DNA of 64,000 bases, from the NCBI RefSeq assembly GCF_002367995.1, contig NZ_AP018207.1, forward strand, positions 8,285,366 through 8,349,365, in the 5' to 3' direction. The number at the start of each line of letters is the position of its first letter. The stretch's first letter is position 1. The DNA comes from Calothrix brevissima NIES-22. GTDB lineage: Bacteria; Cyanobacteriota; Cyanobacteriia; Cyanobacteriales; Nostocaceae. The position numbers were made by a program, and so were the translations under genes. The notes beneath the pieces were generated by a model. The model saw only the letters and a list, made by a program, of their open reading frames with translations. It was not told the origin of the DNA and ran no database searches. Positions 1-8,056 of this stretch are shown here, one piece after another.

Positions 1-214
1 AGCGCATAAATTCTCTAGGATTTTGAGTAAGTCAGGATTGTCATAATGCGTACTTTACCGCATTTGGCATCACTTCCTTAGACTTTAAGGGCTTTATGGG
101 CGATCGCTCTAAAAAAATTGTCCCAGCACCGCCTAATTGTGCGTTGAATCTTTGCCTTTAGCCGAAACTACAGCGAATTGCAAGTTGGTGAAGTACAGAT
201 AATCGTTGATTGTA

Positions 215-238
215 GGGGCATTGGCACTGCTATGCCCC
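215..238. repeat. Short hairpin repeat downstream of the secreted-protein gene
   Basis: GGGGCAT at 215-221 pairs perfectly with ATGCCCC at 232-238 around a 10-nt loop. It lies 3' of the minus-strand gene that ends at 289, but no T-run follows on that strand, so it looks more like a dispersed cyanobacterial hairpin repeat than a rho-independent terminator. The rest of 1-288 shows no gene I can support; one HIP1 site (GCGATCGC) lies near 101-108. Confidence 0.5.
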
Positions 239-288
239 AAAGCGCGTACCTCATTTACCTGAAATATGCTGTATATTGATCTGACTAA

Positions 289-1053
289 TCAAAATTTCGG
301 TTCCACTCTCAGATAAAATTGTGTACCCACAAACTTAATATCTCTCTTGGTCGGATCTAAGTTGTTTACTACCTCAGTTCTACCTACAGTAATCAAACCA
401 AGCGAGAAAATTTCTCTTGTTGCTGCTTCAATTTGTTTCGTTGTTGCACCCGTTTGACTTAAATCGATTGACGAAACTTGAGAAATGTTAGGCTTATTCA
501 AAACCAGTTGATTTGTGGAGAAGCAAGGGGTAGTGATGCAGACAATGCCATTATTTTTGAGTCCCACAAAAGTACCTTTTGGTGGCGCAGCTGTAGCAGC
601 GATGAAGGCTTCTTTAACTCTCAAATTCCCAAACTCACCGAATCCAGGAAATTCCACTGGAACGATGCTACCTCGAAGAATCACACGGCTACCATCATCA
701 CTTTGGATTTTTGCCAGTTCGGAAGATCCTACTTTTAGGGAACTCCAATCAATTGCAGACACATAGCATTCCTCACGAAAAACACCATCGACGCAAGGAG
801 TAGCTTTCAAGTTGACCTGCTTAATGAAATATCCCCCACATATAGGAGAAGCACATTTGCGAAAATCTCTTCGCACAGTGTAATATCCCCACTGTGGAAA
901 CTCTTGGTTTTTGACAGTGGCTGCTTCAGAATCTGTAGTATTTGGTGCAGCAATGTTTTGAGCAGATACTTTGGAGAAAAATCCGTAGCTAACAATTAAA
1001 GCACTGAATACGAGAATAAATAGGTATTTGTAGTCAAGCAGTCTTTTGTTCAT
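289..1053 (-). CDS. Secreted protein of unknown function, possible DUF6748 type
   Basis: The function is unknown. From an ATG at 1051-1053 the product is 254 aa and begins with a basic MNKR, a hydrophobic segment (about residues 10-25) and a plausible signal peptidase site at VSAQ, so export to the periplasm or outside is likely. The frame continues upstream to a TTG at 1152, which would add 33 residues before the signal peptide; I prefer the ATG because it puts the signal peptide at the N-terminus, although neither start has a good ribosome binding site. The mature part carries conserved-looking blocks RRDFRKC, SPxCGGYF, ECYVSAIDW and a later CITTPC, so several Cys may form disulphides. These blocks resemble DUF6748-like secreted proteins from memory only. 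No link to the lipopeptide genes is apparent; it may be an unrelated neighbour. Confidence 0.7.
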   Translation of the reverse strand: MNKRLLDYKYLFILVFSALIVSYGFFSKVSAQNIAAPNTTDSEAATVKNQEFPQWGYYTVRRDFRKCASPICGGYFIKQVNLKATPCVDGVFREECYVSAIDWSSLKVGSSELAKIQSDDGSRVILRGSIVPVEFPGFGEFGNLRVKEAFIAATAAPPKGTFVGLKNNGIVCITTPCFSTNQLVLNKPNISQVSSIDLSQTGATTKQIEAATREIFSLGLITVGRTEVVNNLDPTKRDIKFVGTQFYLRVEPKF

Positions 1054-1152
1054 GGTAGGTTTAATTTTTTTTGAGAGTTCAATACCTTTGTTAAGAGCAG
1101 ATTTGACAGAATTTTTGGCAAAATTATCAGATAGTAAGCTCTTAGTTGACAA

Positions 1153-1619
1153 GGTAAGTTAAAATGCCATAACTTTTACAATACTGGCAATAGGTTAAAA
1201 AAAACTTGCGGGAAACCTTAAAGGAATTTTAAGGACTAAGCCAGGAAGTCACCCCCCTGACTCATTCGCTAATCCCCAGAATACAAGCTATCAGAAAAGT
1301 TAAATTAATTTTTTCTAAGTGCTTGATGAGGTAGATTCTTCTGGCGATTTTACTATTCTTCTACCCCAAGGTTTCAGCACGGAAATGCCGATGATGGCAA
1401 GTACACATGATGAAACCCAGTGCCATCAACTCAAAAGTCATGAAATGAAAGGACAGATGTTTGATAATGAGTACGATGAGCGCGATTGCCGTAATGGATG
1501 GGATGAAAACTCGTAGCGAAGCAGGTAAATATACACTGGAGCATTTTATATTTAATTGCACCTAGCTACTTAATTAAACTATCTTAATTTTGGCTAAACT
1601 AAGCGTTTTTTTCTGACTT
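1153..1619. other. Intergenic stretch without a recognisable gene
   Basis: Two short overlapping open frames exist (plus strand about 1319-1516, minus strand about 1361-1561). Neither has a ribosome binding site, a recognisable domain or a plausible composition. The minus-strand frame has a short hydrophobic stretch followed by a CHHRHF run, which is not enough to call a protein. I see no RNA gene or strong terminator. Confidence 0.4.
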
Positions 1620-1817
1620 GTGAGAAATCCGGGTAAGCATCTGAAGCGACATGAAAGAAATCTAGCGAGAAAGCAGAAAAAACGTACAGAAGCTTGCGGA
1701 TTGGGTTTGGGGAACGTAACCCAGCTTTTAGAAGTAAGTGTAGTTTTCATAGCTAAAATGTCTCTACAATTTGAGTTCAATGATGTAATCAAATTAACTT
1801 TGTCCTTCTTCTTGTAA
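1620..1817 (+). pseudogene. Probable remnant of an IS200/IS605-type TnpB transposase
   Basis: The plus frame from a GTG at 1620 reads NPGKHLKRHERNLARKQKK. This closely resembles the basic helix of IS605-family TnpB proteins (NPR.LKK.ERNLARKQKK), which normally lies in the middle of a protein of about 400 aa. A stop codon sits two codons upstream of the GTG, and the frame runs only 65 codons. After the motif it goes straight into sequence without the DDE-like or zinc-finger motifs (CxxC) of the family, so most of the gene is missing. No TnpA, left-end or right-end hairpin is visible. I infer a decayed insertion sequence, based only on the motif. Confidence 0.5.
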
Positions 1818-1826
1818 CACGGTCAT

Positions 1827-2591
1827 TTAAGATAGGATAAGTTGATTTAAATCGGCTGGAGTAACATGAGAGTTGACAACTTGACCATCACGAAACCAAA
1901 CAATACGTTTTGTTTGACGAGCGACATCTGACTCATGGGTAACCATAACTACCGTAATACCACTGCTATTAAGTTCACTAAAGATATTTAATACTTCTTG
2001 GGTAGTGCGTGAATCCAGTGCGCCAGTAGGTTCATCAGCTAGAAGTACAACAGGACGATTGACAATTGCGCGAGCGATCGCTACCCGTTGCTGCTGTCCA
2101 CCAGAAAGTTGAGTGGGTTTGTTGTAGAGACGATTGCCTAAACCCACAAGTTGTAAGGCTTCAACGGCGCGATCGCGTCTTTCGTTAGTTTGCACACCAG
2201 CATATACCATTGGCAACATCACATTTTCTAAGGCTGATAATTGCGTTAATAAATGGAATTGTTGAAACACAAACCCCAGCTTTTGATTGCGAATTTTTGC
2301 TAACTCAACATCATCCATCTGAGCAACATCAAGCCGATCTAAGTAATAATGTCCAGAACTAGGCCGATCTAGACAGCCAATAATATTCATAGCAGTGGAT
2401 TTACCCGAACCTGAAGGTCCCATAATTGCACAATATTCTCCTTGCTCTATAATCAGGTTGACATTATTAAGTGCTTGCACTTGGGTTTCACCACGACCAT
2501 AAATTTTGAAAATATTTTCTAAATGAATAATGGCTGATTGTGGTGCTGGACTAGAAGTACTGGAATCAAGCATGGTGGAAGTATTTGTCAT
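1827..2591 (-). CDS. MacB-type ABC transporter ATP-binding protein
   Basis: 254-aa cytoplasmic ATPase that powers the adjacent FtsX-type permease. It contains Walker [10 protein letters not shown] (about residue 58), the Q-loop region VFQQFHLL, the ABC signature [15 protein letters not shown], Walker [14 protein letters not shown] and the H-loop VTHE. The '[14 protein letters not shown]' segment and the TGALD after Walker B are typical of the MacB/LolD/YknY subfamily. It is the last gene of a three-gene minus-strand operon, 18 bp after the permease. In this subfamily the ATPase drives mechanotransmission, moving substrates such as macrolides, peptides or lipids from the periplasmic side rather than through a membrane channel. 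Export of the lipopeptide made by the adjacent gene cluster is a reasonable inference, but heterocyst glycolipid-type or general export cannot be excluded. Confidence 0.93.
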   Translation of the reverse strand: MTNTSTMLDSSTSSPAPQSAIIHLENIFKIYGRGETQVQALNNVNLIIEQGEYCAIMGPSGSGKSTAMNIIGCLDRPSSGHYYLDRLDVAQMDDVELAKIRNQKLGFVFQQFHLLTQLSALENVMLPMVYAGVQTNERRDRAVEALQLVGLGNRLYNKPTQLSGGQQQRVAIARAIVNRPVVLLADEPTGALDSRTTQEVLNIFSELNSSGITVVMVTHESDVARQTKRIVWFRDGQVVNSHVTPADLNQLILS

Positions 2592-2609
2592 TTCTTTTGT
2601 GTTTTCTGA

Positions 2610-3827
2610 TTAAGCACTTCTGAGCGCCACAATCGGATCGAGCTGTGCAGCACGACGTGCAGGAACCACGCCAAAGAATAAACCAATACCGCCAGAAACA
2701 CTGGCAGCTACAATAACTGCTACAGGCGAGACTCCAGCTTTTAAAGGGGTGAGGATGCTAACTAGCACAACTGCACTACTACCAATAATTATTCCTAATA
2801 AACCACCGACGACAGAGAGTAGCACAGCTTCGATGATGAATTGCAATAAGATATTTTGTTGGTTAGCACCAATGGCTTTGCGTAGTCCAATTTCTTGAGT
2901 ACGTTCTGTGACAGAAACAAGCATAATATTCATGATGCCAATCCCACCGACAAGCAAAGAAATTCCCGCGATCGCTGCTAACATTAGGGTCAATGCATAA
3001 GAAATCGTGTTAATGATTTCTATGACGTTTTTTGGGGTTTCAATGCTAAAGTCGTCATTCTGAGTAATCTTGTGACGCAAACGCAGCAAGTTTTTAATTT
3101 GAAATTCTGCTGCCCTAATGCTATTTTGATTTTTGGCAGACACAGATATAAGTGAAAGCTCAATACCGTAAGGAGAAGTCCGTCCTACAATCCGACTGGA
3201 CATAGTGGTGATGGGAATAAAAGCAGAATCATCGTTGTTCTCTCCTAAAAAGGAACCTTTAGCCACTGTTAAGCCAATTACTTGGAAGGTAACATTTTGA
3301 ATTTGTACCTGTTGCTCAATAGGGTTATGACTGCCAAATAGTTTTTTTGCCAAATCAGGGCCTAAAATTGCGACTGGTTGATGGCGTTTCACATCTAACT
3401 CGTTAAAAAACCTGCCACGAGCGATTTTAAAATTGCGGACAGCAAGATACGTAGATGTTGTTCCAATGACTGAGCTAGTTGAGTTTTTATTGCGATAATT
3501 AATTGTGATTTTGTTCGTAATATCTGGAGCTACATTTTTTACAGTGGATATTTGCTTGGCGATCGCTTCGGCATCTGCAAGTACTAATGTTTTGGGTGGG
3601 GAAATGGCTGTATTCTCACCTTCAGGGCTACCAGGAGCGATAAACAGCGTATTTGGCCCCAGCGCTTCAAATTGTTGAGTCGCAAACTTTTGTGCCCCCT
3701 CACCAACGCCAATCATTGTAATCACTGAAGCATTGCCGATGATAATTCCTAACATGGTCAAACTACTGCGGAGTTTATTTGCTAGCAATGTAGTTGTCGC
3801 CATCTTGAAGCTTTCTAGAATATTCAT
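2610..3827 (-). CDS. MacB/FtsX-type ABC transporter permease
   Basis: 405-aa inner-membrane subunit. An N-terminal transmembrane helix (about residues 20-45, LRSSLTMLGIIIGNASVITMI) is followed by a large extracytoplasmic MacB-type domain (about 50-270) and three C-terminal helices (about 275-395) of the FtsX domain with VGGIGIMNIMLVSVTERTQEIGLRKAIGA, the hallmark cytoplasmic coupling segment of this family. It ends with the usual ARRAAQLDPIVALR. The ATPase domain is a separate gene, as in Bacillus YknYZ, rather than fused as in E. coli MacB. It lies 14 bp downstream of the membrane fusion protein gene and 18 bp upstream of the ATPase gene, so the three are almost certainly co-transcribed and form one tripartite exporter. 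Confidence 0.93.
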   Translation of the reverse strand: MNILESFKMATTTLLANKLRSSLTMLGIIIGNASVITMIGVGEGAQKFATQQFEALGPNTLFIAPGSPEGENTAISPPKTLVLADAEAIAKQISTVKNVAPDITNKITINYRNKNSTSSVIGTTSTYLAVRNFKIARGRFFNELDVKRHQPVAILGPDLAKKLFGSHNPIEQQVQIQNVTFQVIGLTVAKGSFLGENNDDSAFIPITTMSSRIVGRTSPYGIELSLISVSAKNQNSIRAAEFQIKNLLRLRHKITQNDDFSIETPKNVIEIINTISYALTLMLAAIAGISLLVGGIGIMNIMLVSVTERTQEIGLRKAIGANQQNILLQFIIEAVLLSVVGGLLGIIIGSSAVVLVSILTPLKAGVSPVAVIVAASVSGGIGLFFGVVPARRAAQLDPIVALRSA

Positions 3828-3841
3828 GCTCTGACTGCTAA

Positions 3842-5302
3842 CTAGATTGATGGCTGAGGTTGTTTGTCTTGGGGTAGGTCATTAAATACGCGATCGCCTA
3901 CTTTTAGTCCTTGTAAAACTTGAATTTTGGTGTCAATACTGACACCAGTAGTTACGGGGTGAAATATCGGTTGATTATTAGTATCTGGTACCATGACACC
4001 AGTCTGACCTTGCTGAGTGACTATTGTCTCTTGGGGAATCAATAGAGCATTTGAAATGGTTTTACCAATAAATGTCACATTATTCACATTCATTCCTGAA
4101 CGCAATTTTTCTTTACCTGTATTAATGTCTACCCGCACTTTGAAAGAAGTGACATTTTGCTCAACTATGGCTTCTGGAGAAATCAGTCGCACATGTCCAT
4201 GAAATACTTCATCGCCATAAGCATCAACCATAATTTCAACTTTTTGTCCTACCTTGATGTGCGGAATATCGACTTCTGGCACTTTTGCTACCACTTCTAA
4301 TCCACTTGCCAAGGCAATAATTGAAGTCGAAGTCGCAGATGCATCATTAGAAGCCGAAGTGGCTGGACTAACATACCCTCCTGGGGTAGCATACTTCTGG
4401 GTCACAATTCCTGAAAAAGGAGCGCGAATAATTGTATCTGCCAACTGTACTTGCTGTTGTTTAAGCTGAGCCTCAGCCTCTGCTACCACTGCTTTGAGTC
4501 TCTCAATTTCCTCTGGACGACTGCCATTTTGCAGCTTGCGTAGTGCTTCACGTTCTTGGGTAACTACTGCTTGTTGTTTTTCTATGTCTTCATTGCGGTT
4601 GCCACTTTTTAACAGAGATAATCGCTTTTGCGTTTCTGCTAAACTGGCTTTTGCTTTTCTATCTTCACTGATGTATTGTTCAAGGGAATCTTGAGAAATA
4701 GCTCCTGCTTTAGCTAATTCTTGATAGCGCTGAACCCGTGCTTGGGTACGTTCCAATTCAGCCTGTGCTGATTCTACTTGCGCTTGCGCTTGTTGTATCT
4801 CTTGCAAACGATTACCGTCACGCACTACGCTTAGTTGGGCTTCGGCTTCTGCTAAATTTGCTTTTGCTTGAGCAATATCTTCGGCACGGCTACCCGCTTG
4901 ACTTTCAGCTAATTGTGCTTTTGCCTGGTTTAATTTCGCTTGTGATTGGAGGAGTTGCGTCTTAATCTCGGAATTATCCATTTGGGCAATTATTTGCCCT
5001 TTCTGCAATGTTTGCCCTTGTTCTACAGCTAGTACTGCTAAAATCCCAGGATTTTTAGGACTTATATTGACACTTTGCACTGGCTGCACTTTACCACTAG
5101 CATTAATTCGCACAGTAACGCTTTTCTCTTCTACTGGGATAGTTAATTGTGCAATCTCTTGTTTGCTAGTCTTACGATTCCCGACTTTTAAGGTCATGGT
5201 TGTGAAAATAATTATGGCTCCAACTGCCATTAGCCCAATTAACCAGAGTAATGAATACCGAAATTTTTTGCCAATAATTGGGATTTCTATCTGGGCAATC
5301 AT
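3842..5302 (-). CDS. HlyD/MacA-family membrane fusion protein
   Basis: 486-aa periplasmic adaptor, first gene of the export operon. A single N-terminal membrane anchor (about residues 16-37) precedes a lipoyl/barrel-sandwich half motif (NASGKVQP to GQIIAQMD, about 67-110). A long helical hairpin (about 110-285) rich in Ala, Gln and Glu follows, then the second half (IIRAPFSGIVTQK, about 290) and beta-barrel/membrane-proximal domains. The hairpin contains four copies of a G(S/N)R-x-(E/Q)-(D/E)-I phrase (AGSRAEDI, DGNRLQEI, SGNRNEDI, NGSRPEEI) about 40-55 residues apart, an internal repeat expected to set hairpin length and hence reach to the outer-membrane partner. A weak AGG lies 8 nt upstream of the ATG. 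The gene order adaptor-permease-ATPase is also that of devBCA. No outer-membrane TolC gene is in the window. Confidence 0.92.
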   Translation of the reverse strand: MIAQIEIPIIGKKFRYSLLWLIGLMAVGAIIIFTTMTLKVGNRKTSKQEIAQLTIPVEEKSVTVRINASGKVQPVQSVNISPKNPGILAVLAVEQGQTLQKGQIIAQMDNSEIKTQLLQSQAKLNQAKAQLAESQAGSRAEDIAQAKANLAEAEAQLSVVRDGNRLQEIQQAQAQVESAQAELERTQARVQRYQELAKAGAISQDSLEQYISEDRKAKASLAETQKRLSLLKSGNRNEDIEKQQAVVTQEREALRKLQNGSRPEEIERLKAVVAEAEAQLKQQQVQLADTIIRAPFSGIVTQKYATPGGYVSPATSASNDASATSTSIIALASGLEVVAKVPEVDIPHIKVGQKVEIMVDAYGDEVFHGHVRLISPEAIVEQNVTSFKVRVDINTGKEKLRSGMNVNNVTFIGKTISNALLIPQETIVTQQGQTGVMVPDTNNQPIFHPVTTGVSIDTKIQVLQGLKVGDRVFNDLPQDKQPQPSI

Positions 5303-5331
5303 TTGATTAACCTATAAATATTATACCTGTC
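5303..5331 (-). promoter_or_regulatory. Possible promoter of the export operon
   Basis: On the minus strand a perfect TATAAT (5325-5320) lies 17 bp upstream of the membrane fusion protein ATG, preceded by TTGGCA-like sequence at only 14 bp spacing. If used, the transcript would have a leader of about ten nucleotides. The -35 match is weak and the placement is close to the start codon, so this is tentative. Confidence 0.25.
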
Positions 5332-6048
5332 CGAAAATTTGCCAACCATTATGTGCAGTTGCATAATTCCGTTTCTCTCCCTTGGCGTTCCTACAGAGTA
5401 TGTGAGCTTTTATATAGCCCCAGGCTTATAGCATAAAGGCGAATATAGCGCAGCTTTACACAGAATTGGTATAACAATACGTACATCTTTTATTGCTATC
5501 GCAATTCTAAATCATTCATGAAAACCTCTGTTGATTGTTCTTCTAGTTTACTCACCTATTTAATATTGATGTAGCTAGTGAATCGATTGTTTAATATATA
5601 CAAAATTATCGGACAAAAAGTGTCAATTTCTAGATAAAAAATTCAAAAATGAGATTTTAAATTATAGACCTATGATAAAAATATATTATTTTTCTATTTT
5701 ATAGATAATGAGAAGCTTTTATATATAATATATAGTTTTTGAGTAAAAACTTGAGGTTTTTGGAATTTTTTTAATCTGCAATAAATTATATTTTTTTACC
5801 TTTTATTAACCAAAGAATATTCTCATCTTACCTAAATAAGTATATTTTTTTTAGGACTATAGATCGAAAAATCGAAAGCTGTATGCGTCAGATTACAAAA
5901 TAAGGTAGTAAAAAAATAGCTAATCATGTCATCAAGTATAAAGTAAAAATCTATATTCTGTATTAGTAGGAATTATCCACGCTTCTAGACATAGGTTAAA
6001 GAGATGTAAACCTTCTTATAGAACTTATATGTGATTTTTGAAATACAG
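5332..6048. other. AT-rich divergent intergenic region
   Basis: Most of the roughly 980-bp gap between the divergent export operon and the DUF3102 gene. It is strongly AT-rich, especially 5580-5850, with many stop codons in all frames and no supported gene. It must hold the promoters of both flanking units, but I find no unambiguous -35/-10 pair or NtcA-type palindrome (GTA-N8-TAC). Confidence 0.5.
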
Positions 6049-6111
6049 GTAGGGTGTGTTATTTATACCTGATAGTAACGCGTGTGTTACGGCTTCCGTA
6101 AAGCACCCTAC
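6049..6111. repeat. MITE-like palindromic repeat element
   Basis: GTAGGGTG at 6049-6056 is the exact inverted complement of CACCCTAC at 6104-6111. Between them lie a nested palindrome GTAAC-GCGTGT-GTTAC (6075-6090) and a hairpin TACGG-CTT-CCGTA (6088-6100). The GTAGGGTG...CACCCTAC ends with internal 'taacgc' are typical of small dispersed repeats in Nostocales genomes. It lies about 170 bp upstream of the DUF3102 gene and could act as a processing site or barrier in the transcript, if transcribed. Confidence 0.6.
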
Positions 6112-6282
6112 ATATACTTAGATTTTTCCAAAAATAAAATCAGATTGCTATATGATTATGAAAAATCCAGCGATTTTCCCAATAATTACGAAATATGGCT
6201 TAAAAATAATGAAATTAACGATACATAATCGGATTGTTTTATCTACATCCATTGTCTGAAACATAGGAGTAAACACTGTCGT

Positions 6283-7200
6283 ATGAACACAATCGAAATT
6301 AGTACCGAATCTATCGAGTTACTGCCAGACCAACAAGATTCAACTTTAGAATTAGCATATGCTAATTTAACTCCAGAGGCATTCACATTAATTCAACAAC
6401 ATACTAACGAAATTAAAGGTCTAATGCATCGTACTGCTCAAGATATTATCCAAATTGGCCAAAGGCTAATTGAAGTGAAGCAGTGTTTAGGGCATGGTAA
6501 ATTTACAAATTGGCTCAAATTAGAGTTTAATTGGAGTATATCAACAGCAACTAAGTTCATGCATGTTGCAGAGCAGTTAAAATTCGTAAATTTTACGAAT
6601 TTGCATATTAGTTCCTCAGCCTTGTACATTATTGCTGCTCCTTCTACATCAAAAGATGCTAGGGCTGAGGTTATCAAACGTGCAGTAATGGGCGAAAGTA
6701 TTAGCTATACACAAGCAAAAGAAATTGTCAGTAAATATAAGAAGAAGGCAAAATCTCAACCGGATCAGCTCGAAAGTACAAATGTTGATGCAAACCCCAA
6801 ATGTAATTATCATGAACCTATAAATGGAAAAGAGTACGAAACTTCTGCAATTCCATCAGTAGTAAATGATTTAAGAGGAAAAGATGTAAACTTAAAAACA
6901 AGTTTACCATCCTTGGAATATCAGTTTGTTGCTGTAGGTTCAGAACAACAAAGAATTGTACAGTTTCAAGACAAAATTTCTAATCCTCAACAAAAAGTAA
7001 ATAATAGAATGAATGAATTCTCTAACAATGATGATCTAGAAGTAGAGAGTTTAATTAATGAGATGGCAACTAAATTAAAAAATCTCACTCCAGAACAATT
7101 GGCGCTAGTAATAAAGAAGTCTGTGGAATTTGGACTAACGCCTTGTCAGCTAACATTGTTATCTCAGGTATCTCAGAAAGCATTAGAAACTTTGAATTAG
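6283..7200 (+). CDS. DUF3102 domain protein, possible DNA-binding regulator
   Basis: 305-aa soluble protein. Residues about 30-165 match the DUF3102 pattern: IQQHTNEIKGL, then IIQIGQRLIEVKQCLGHGKFTNWLKLEFNWSISTATKFMHVAEQL, followed by the SSSALYIIAAPS..KDAR.EVI and GE.ISYTQAKEIV segments. The family is common in Nostocales, often on mobile DNA, and has a ParB/KorB-like helical look, but I know of no established function. The middle (about 165-260) is low-complexity and polar, and the C-terminus (about 262-300) is a predicted helical segment (LTPEQLALVIKK...LTLLSQVSQKAL). TAGGAG lies 13 nt before the ATG, a rather long spacing. It is encoded co-directionally with and directly upstream of the megasynthase operon, so a regulatory role is possible but unproven. 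Confidence 0.8.
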   Translation: MNTIEISTESIELLPDQQDSTLELAYANLTPEAFTLIQQHTNEIKGLMHRTAQDIIQIGQRLIEVKQCLGHGKFTNWLKLEFNWSISTATKFMHVAEQLKFVNFTNLHISSSALYIIAAPSTSKDARAEVIKRAVMGESISYTQAKEIVSKYKKKAKSQPDQLESTNVDANPKCNYHEPINGKEYETSAIPSVVNDLRGKDVNLKTSLPSLEYQFVAVGSEQQRIVQFQDKISNPQQKVNNRMNEFSNNDDLEVESLINEMATKLKNLTPEQLALVIKKSVEFGLTPCQLTLLSQVSQKALETLN

Positions 7201-7202
7201 TA

Positions 7203-7220
7203 TTACCTAGCTTTAGGTAA
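7203..7220 (+). terminator. Stem-loop directly after the DUF3102 gene
   Basis: TTACCTA (7203-7209), loop GCTT, TAGGTAA (7214-7220) is a perfect 7-bp stem two nucleotides after the stop codon at 7198-7200. GAAAAATATT follows instead of a T-run, so it is a weak intrinsic terminator at best and may only protect the mRNA 3' end. Confidence 0.35.
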
Positions 7221-8056
7221 GAAAAATATTCACCAGAAAGTTTGTTAGATTCCCACTGAGTTACTTACCCTGCTGTTCTGTTCATTTAATTACCAAAAAT
7301 TTGCAATCAACAGATTTCCTTTAAAGTAATCTTAGGTAGAGGGTGCATTTACCGGACTTAAGGATTTGAAATTATGGATCTGTGCTGCCCACATCTCTCT
7401 ATAAAGCAAAATAGTCTAAAATCTAAAGTGACATGTTCAAAAGTTTATATAGTAATTCTAAATCGGGAAATCTATATTGGGAACCGATTTTTTACTATTT
7501 ATAGTAATAGAGTTATTTGATTAATCTTTAGCTATTTAATTTTTCCAAACCAGAATTAACATACATCTCTACAATTCCCGATTTCCATATTGATAAATCA
7601 AAAAAAATAATTTTATATGACTTACGCAATAACTCTGTGAAACCCTCTCTACTTTGTGTTCTTTGCGTACTACCCTGCAGGAAGCCGCTCCGCGTCTACG
7701 TGGTTCGTTTTTTCATGATTTTGCGTAATTCCTGTTTTACAGCCAATTTTGGAAGTTTGTAATCAGTAATACTGAATGTTTAGTGTATTTTGGACAAAAA
7801 GATGACTTTTTGGATAAATAAAAAATAATTTTTTTTGAGATTTTGTAGGATAATAATTACTGAAGAGACCGATTGCATTGAACCGATTAATCTTGGCGAT
7901 ATTTGATTCTCAACATTAAGGTTTTTTACAAGATAATAGTTAATCCAAGGTTGAAATAGGCTATAGGAATCTTGTATGTATGACTTTTTAAGTATTCTCC
8001 TATTGCCCAACAACCGCCTTTAAGAGTGATCTGACAAATCAAATAGGAATGCTATT
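7221..8056. other. Leader/intergenic region upstream of the megasynthase operon
   Basis: This 836-bp stretch has no supported gene and should contain the promoter and a long untranslated leader for the megasynthase operon. GATAAT-like -10 candidates occur at about 7849 and 7932, but none has a well-spaced -35. The MITE-like repeat at 7617-7735 sits in the middle. TAGGAA (8044-8049) is the ribosome binding site of the first megasynthase gene, 7 nt before its ATG. Confidence 0.5.
7617..7735. repeat. MITE-like dispersed repeat with internal REP segment
   Basis: TTACGCAA (7622-7629) and TTGCGTAA (7721-7728) form 8-bp inverted ends within a block that starts ATGACTTACGCAATAACTC and ends GATTTTGCGTAATTCCTG. 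The interior includes TTTGTGTTCTTTGCG, GGAAGCCGCTCCGCGTCTACG and TGGTTCGTTTTTTC phrases that recur as short dispersed repeats in Nostoc/Anabaena genomes. The GC-rich CTGCAGGAAGCCGCTCCGCG core stands out from the surrounding AT-rich DNA and looks like a second, nested repeat. Confidence 0.6.

Noticed and set aside
1361-1561. Small minus-strand frame with a hydrophobic stretch and CHHRHF
   Set aside because: No ribosome binding site or recognisable family; overlapping frame on the other strand is equally long.
5303-6282. NtcA-type palindromes (GTA-N8-TAC) in the divergent promoter region
   Set aside because: Only imperfect matches such as the GTA-N8-TAT near 6007 were found.
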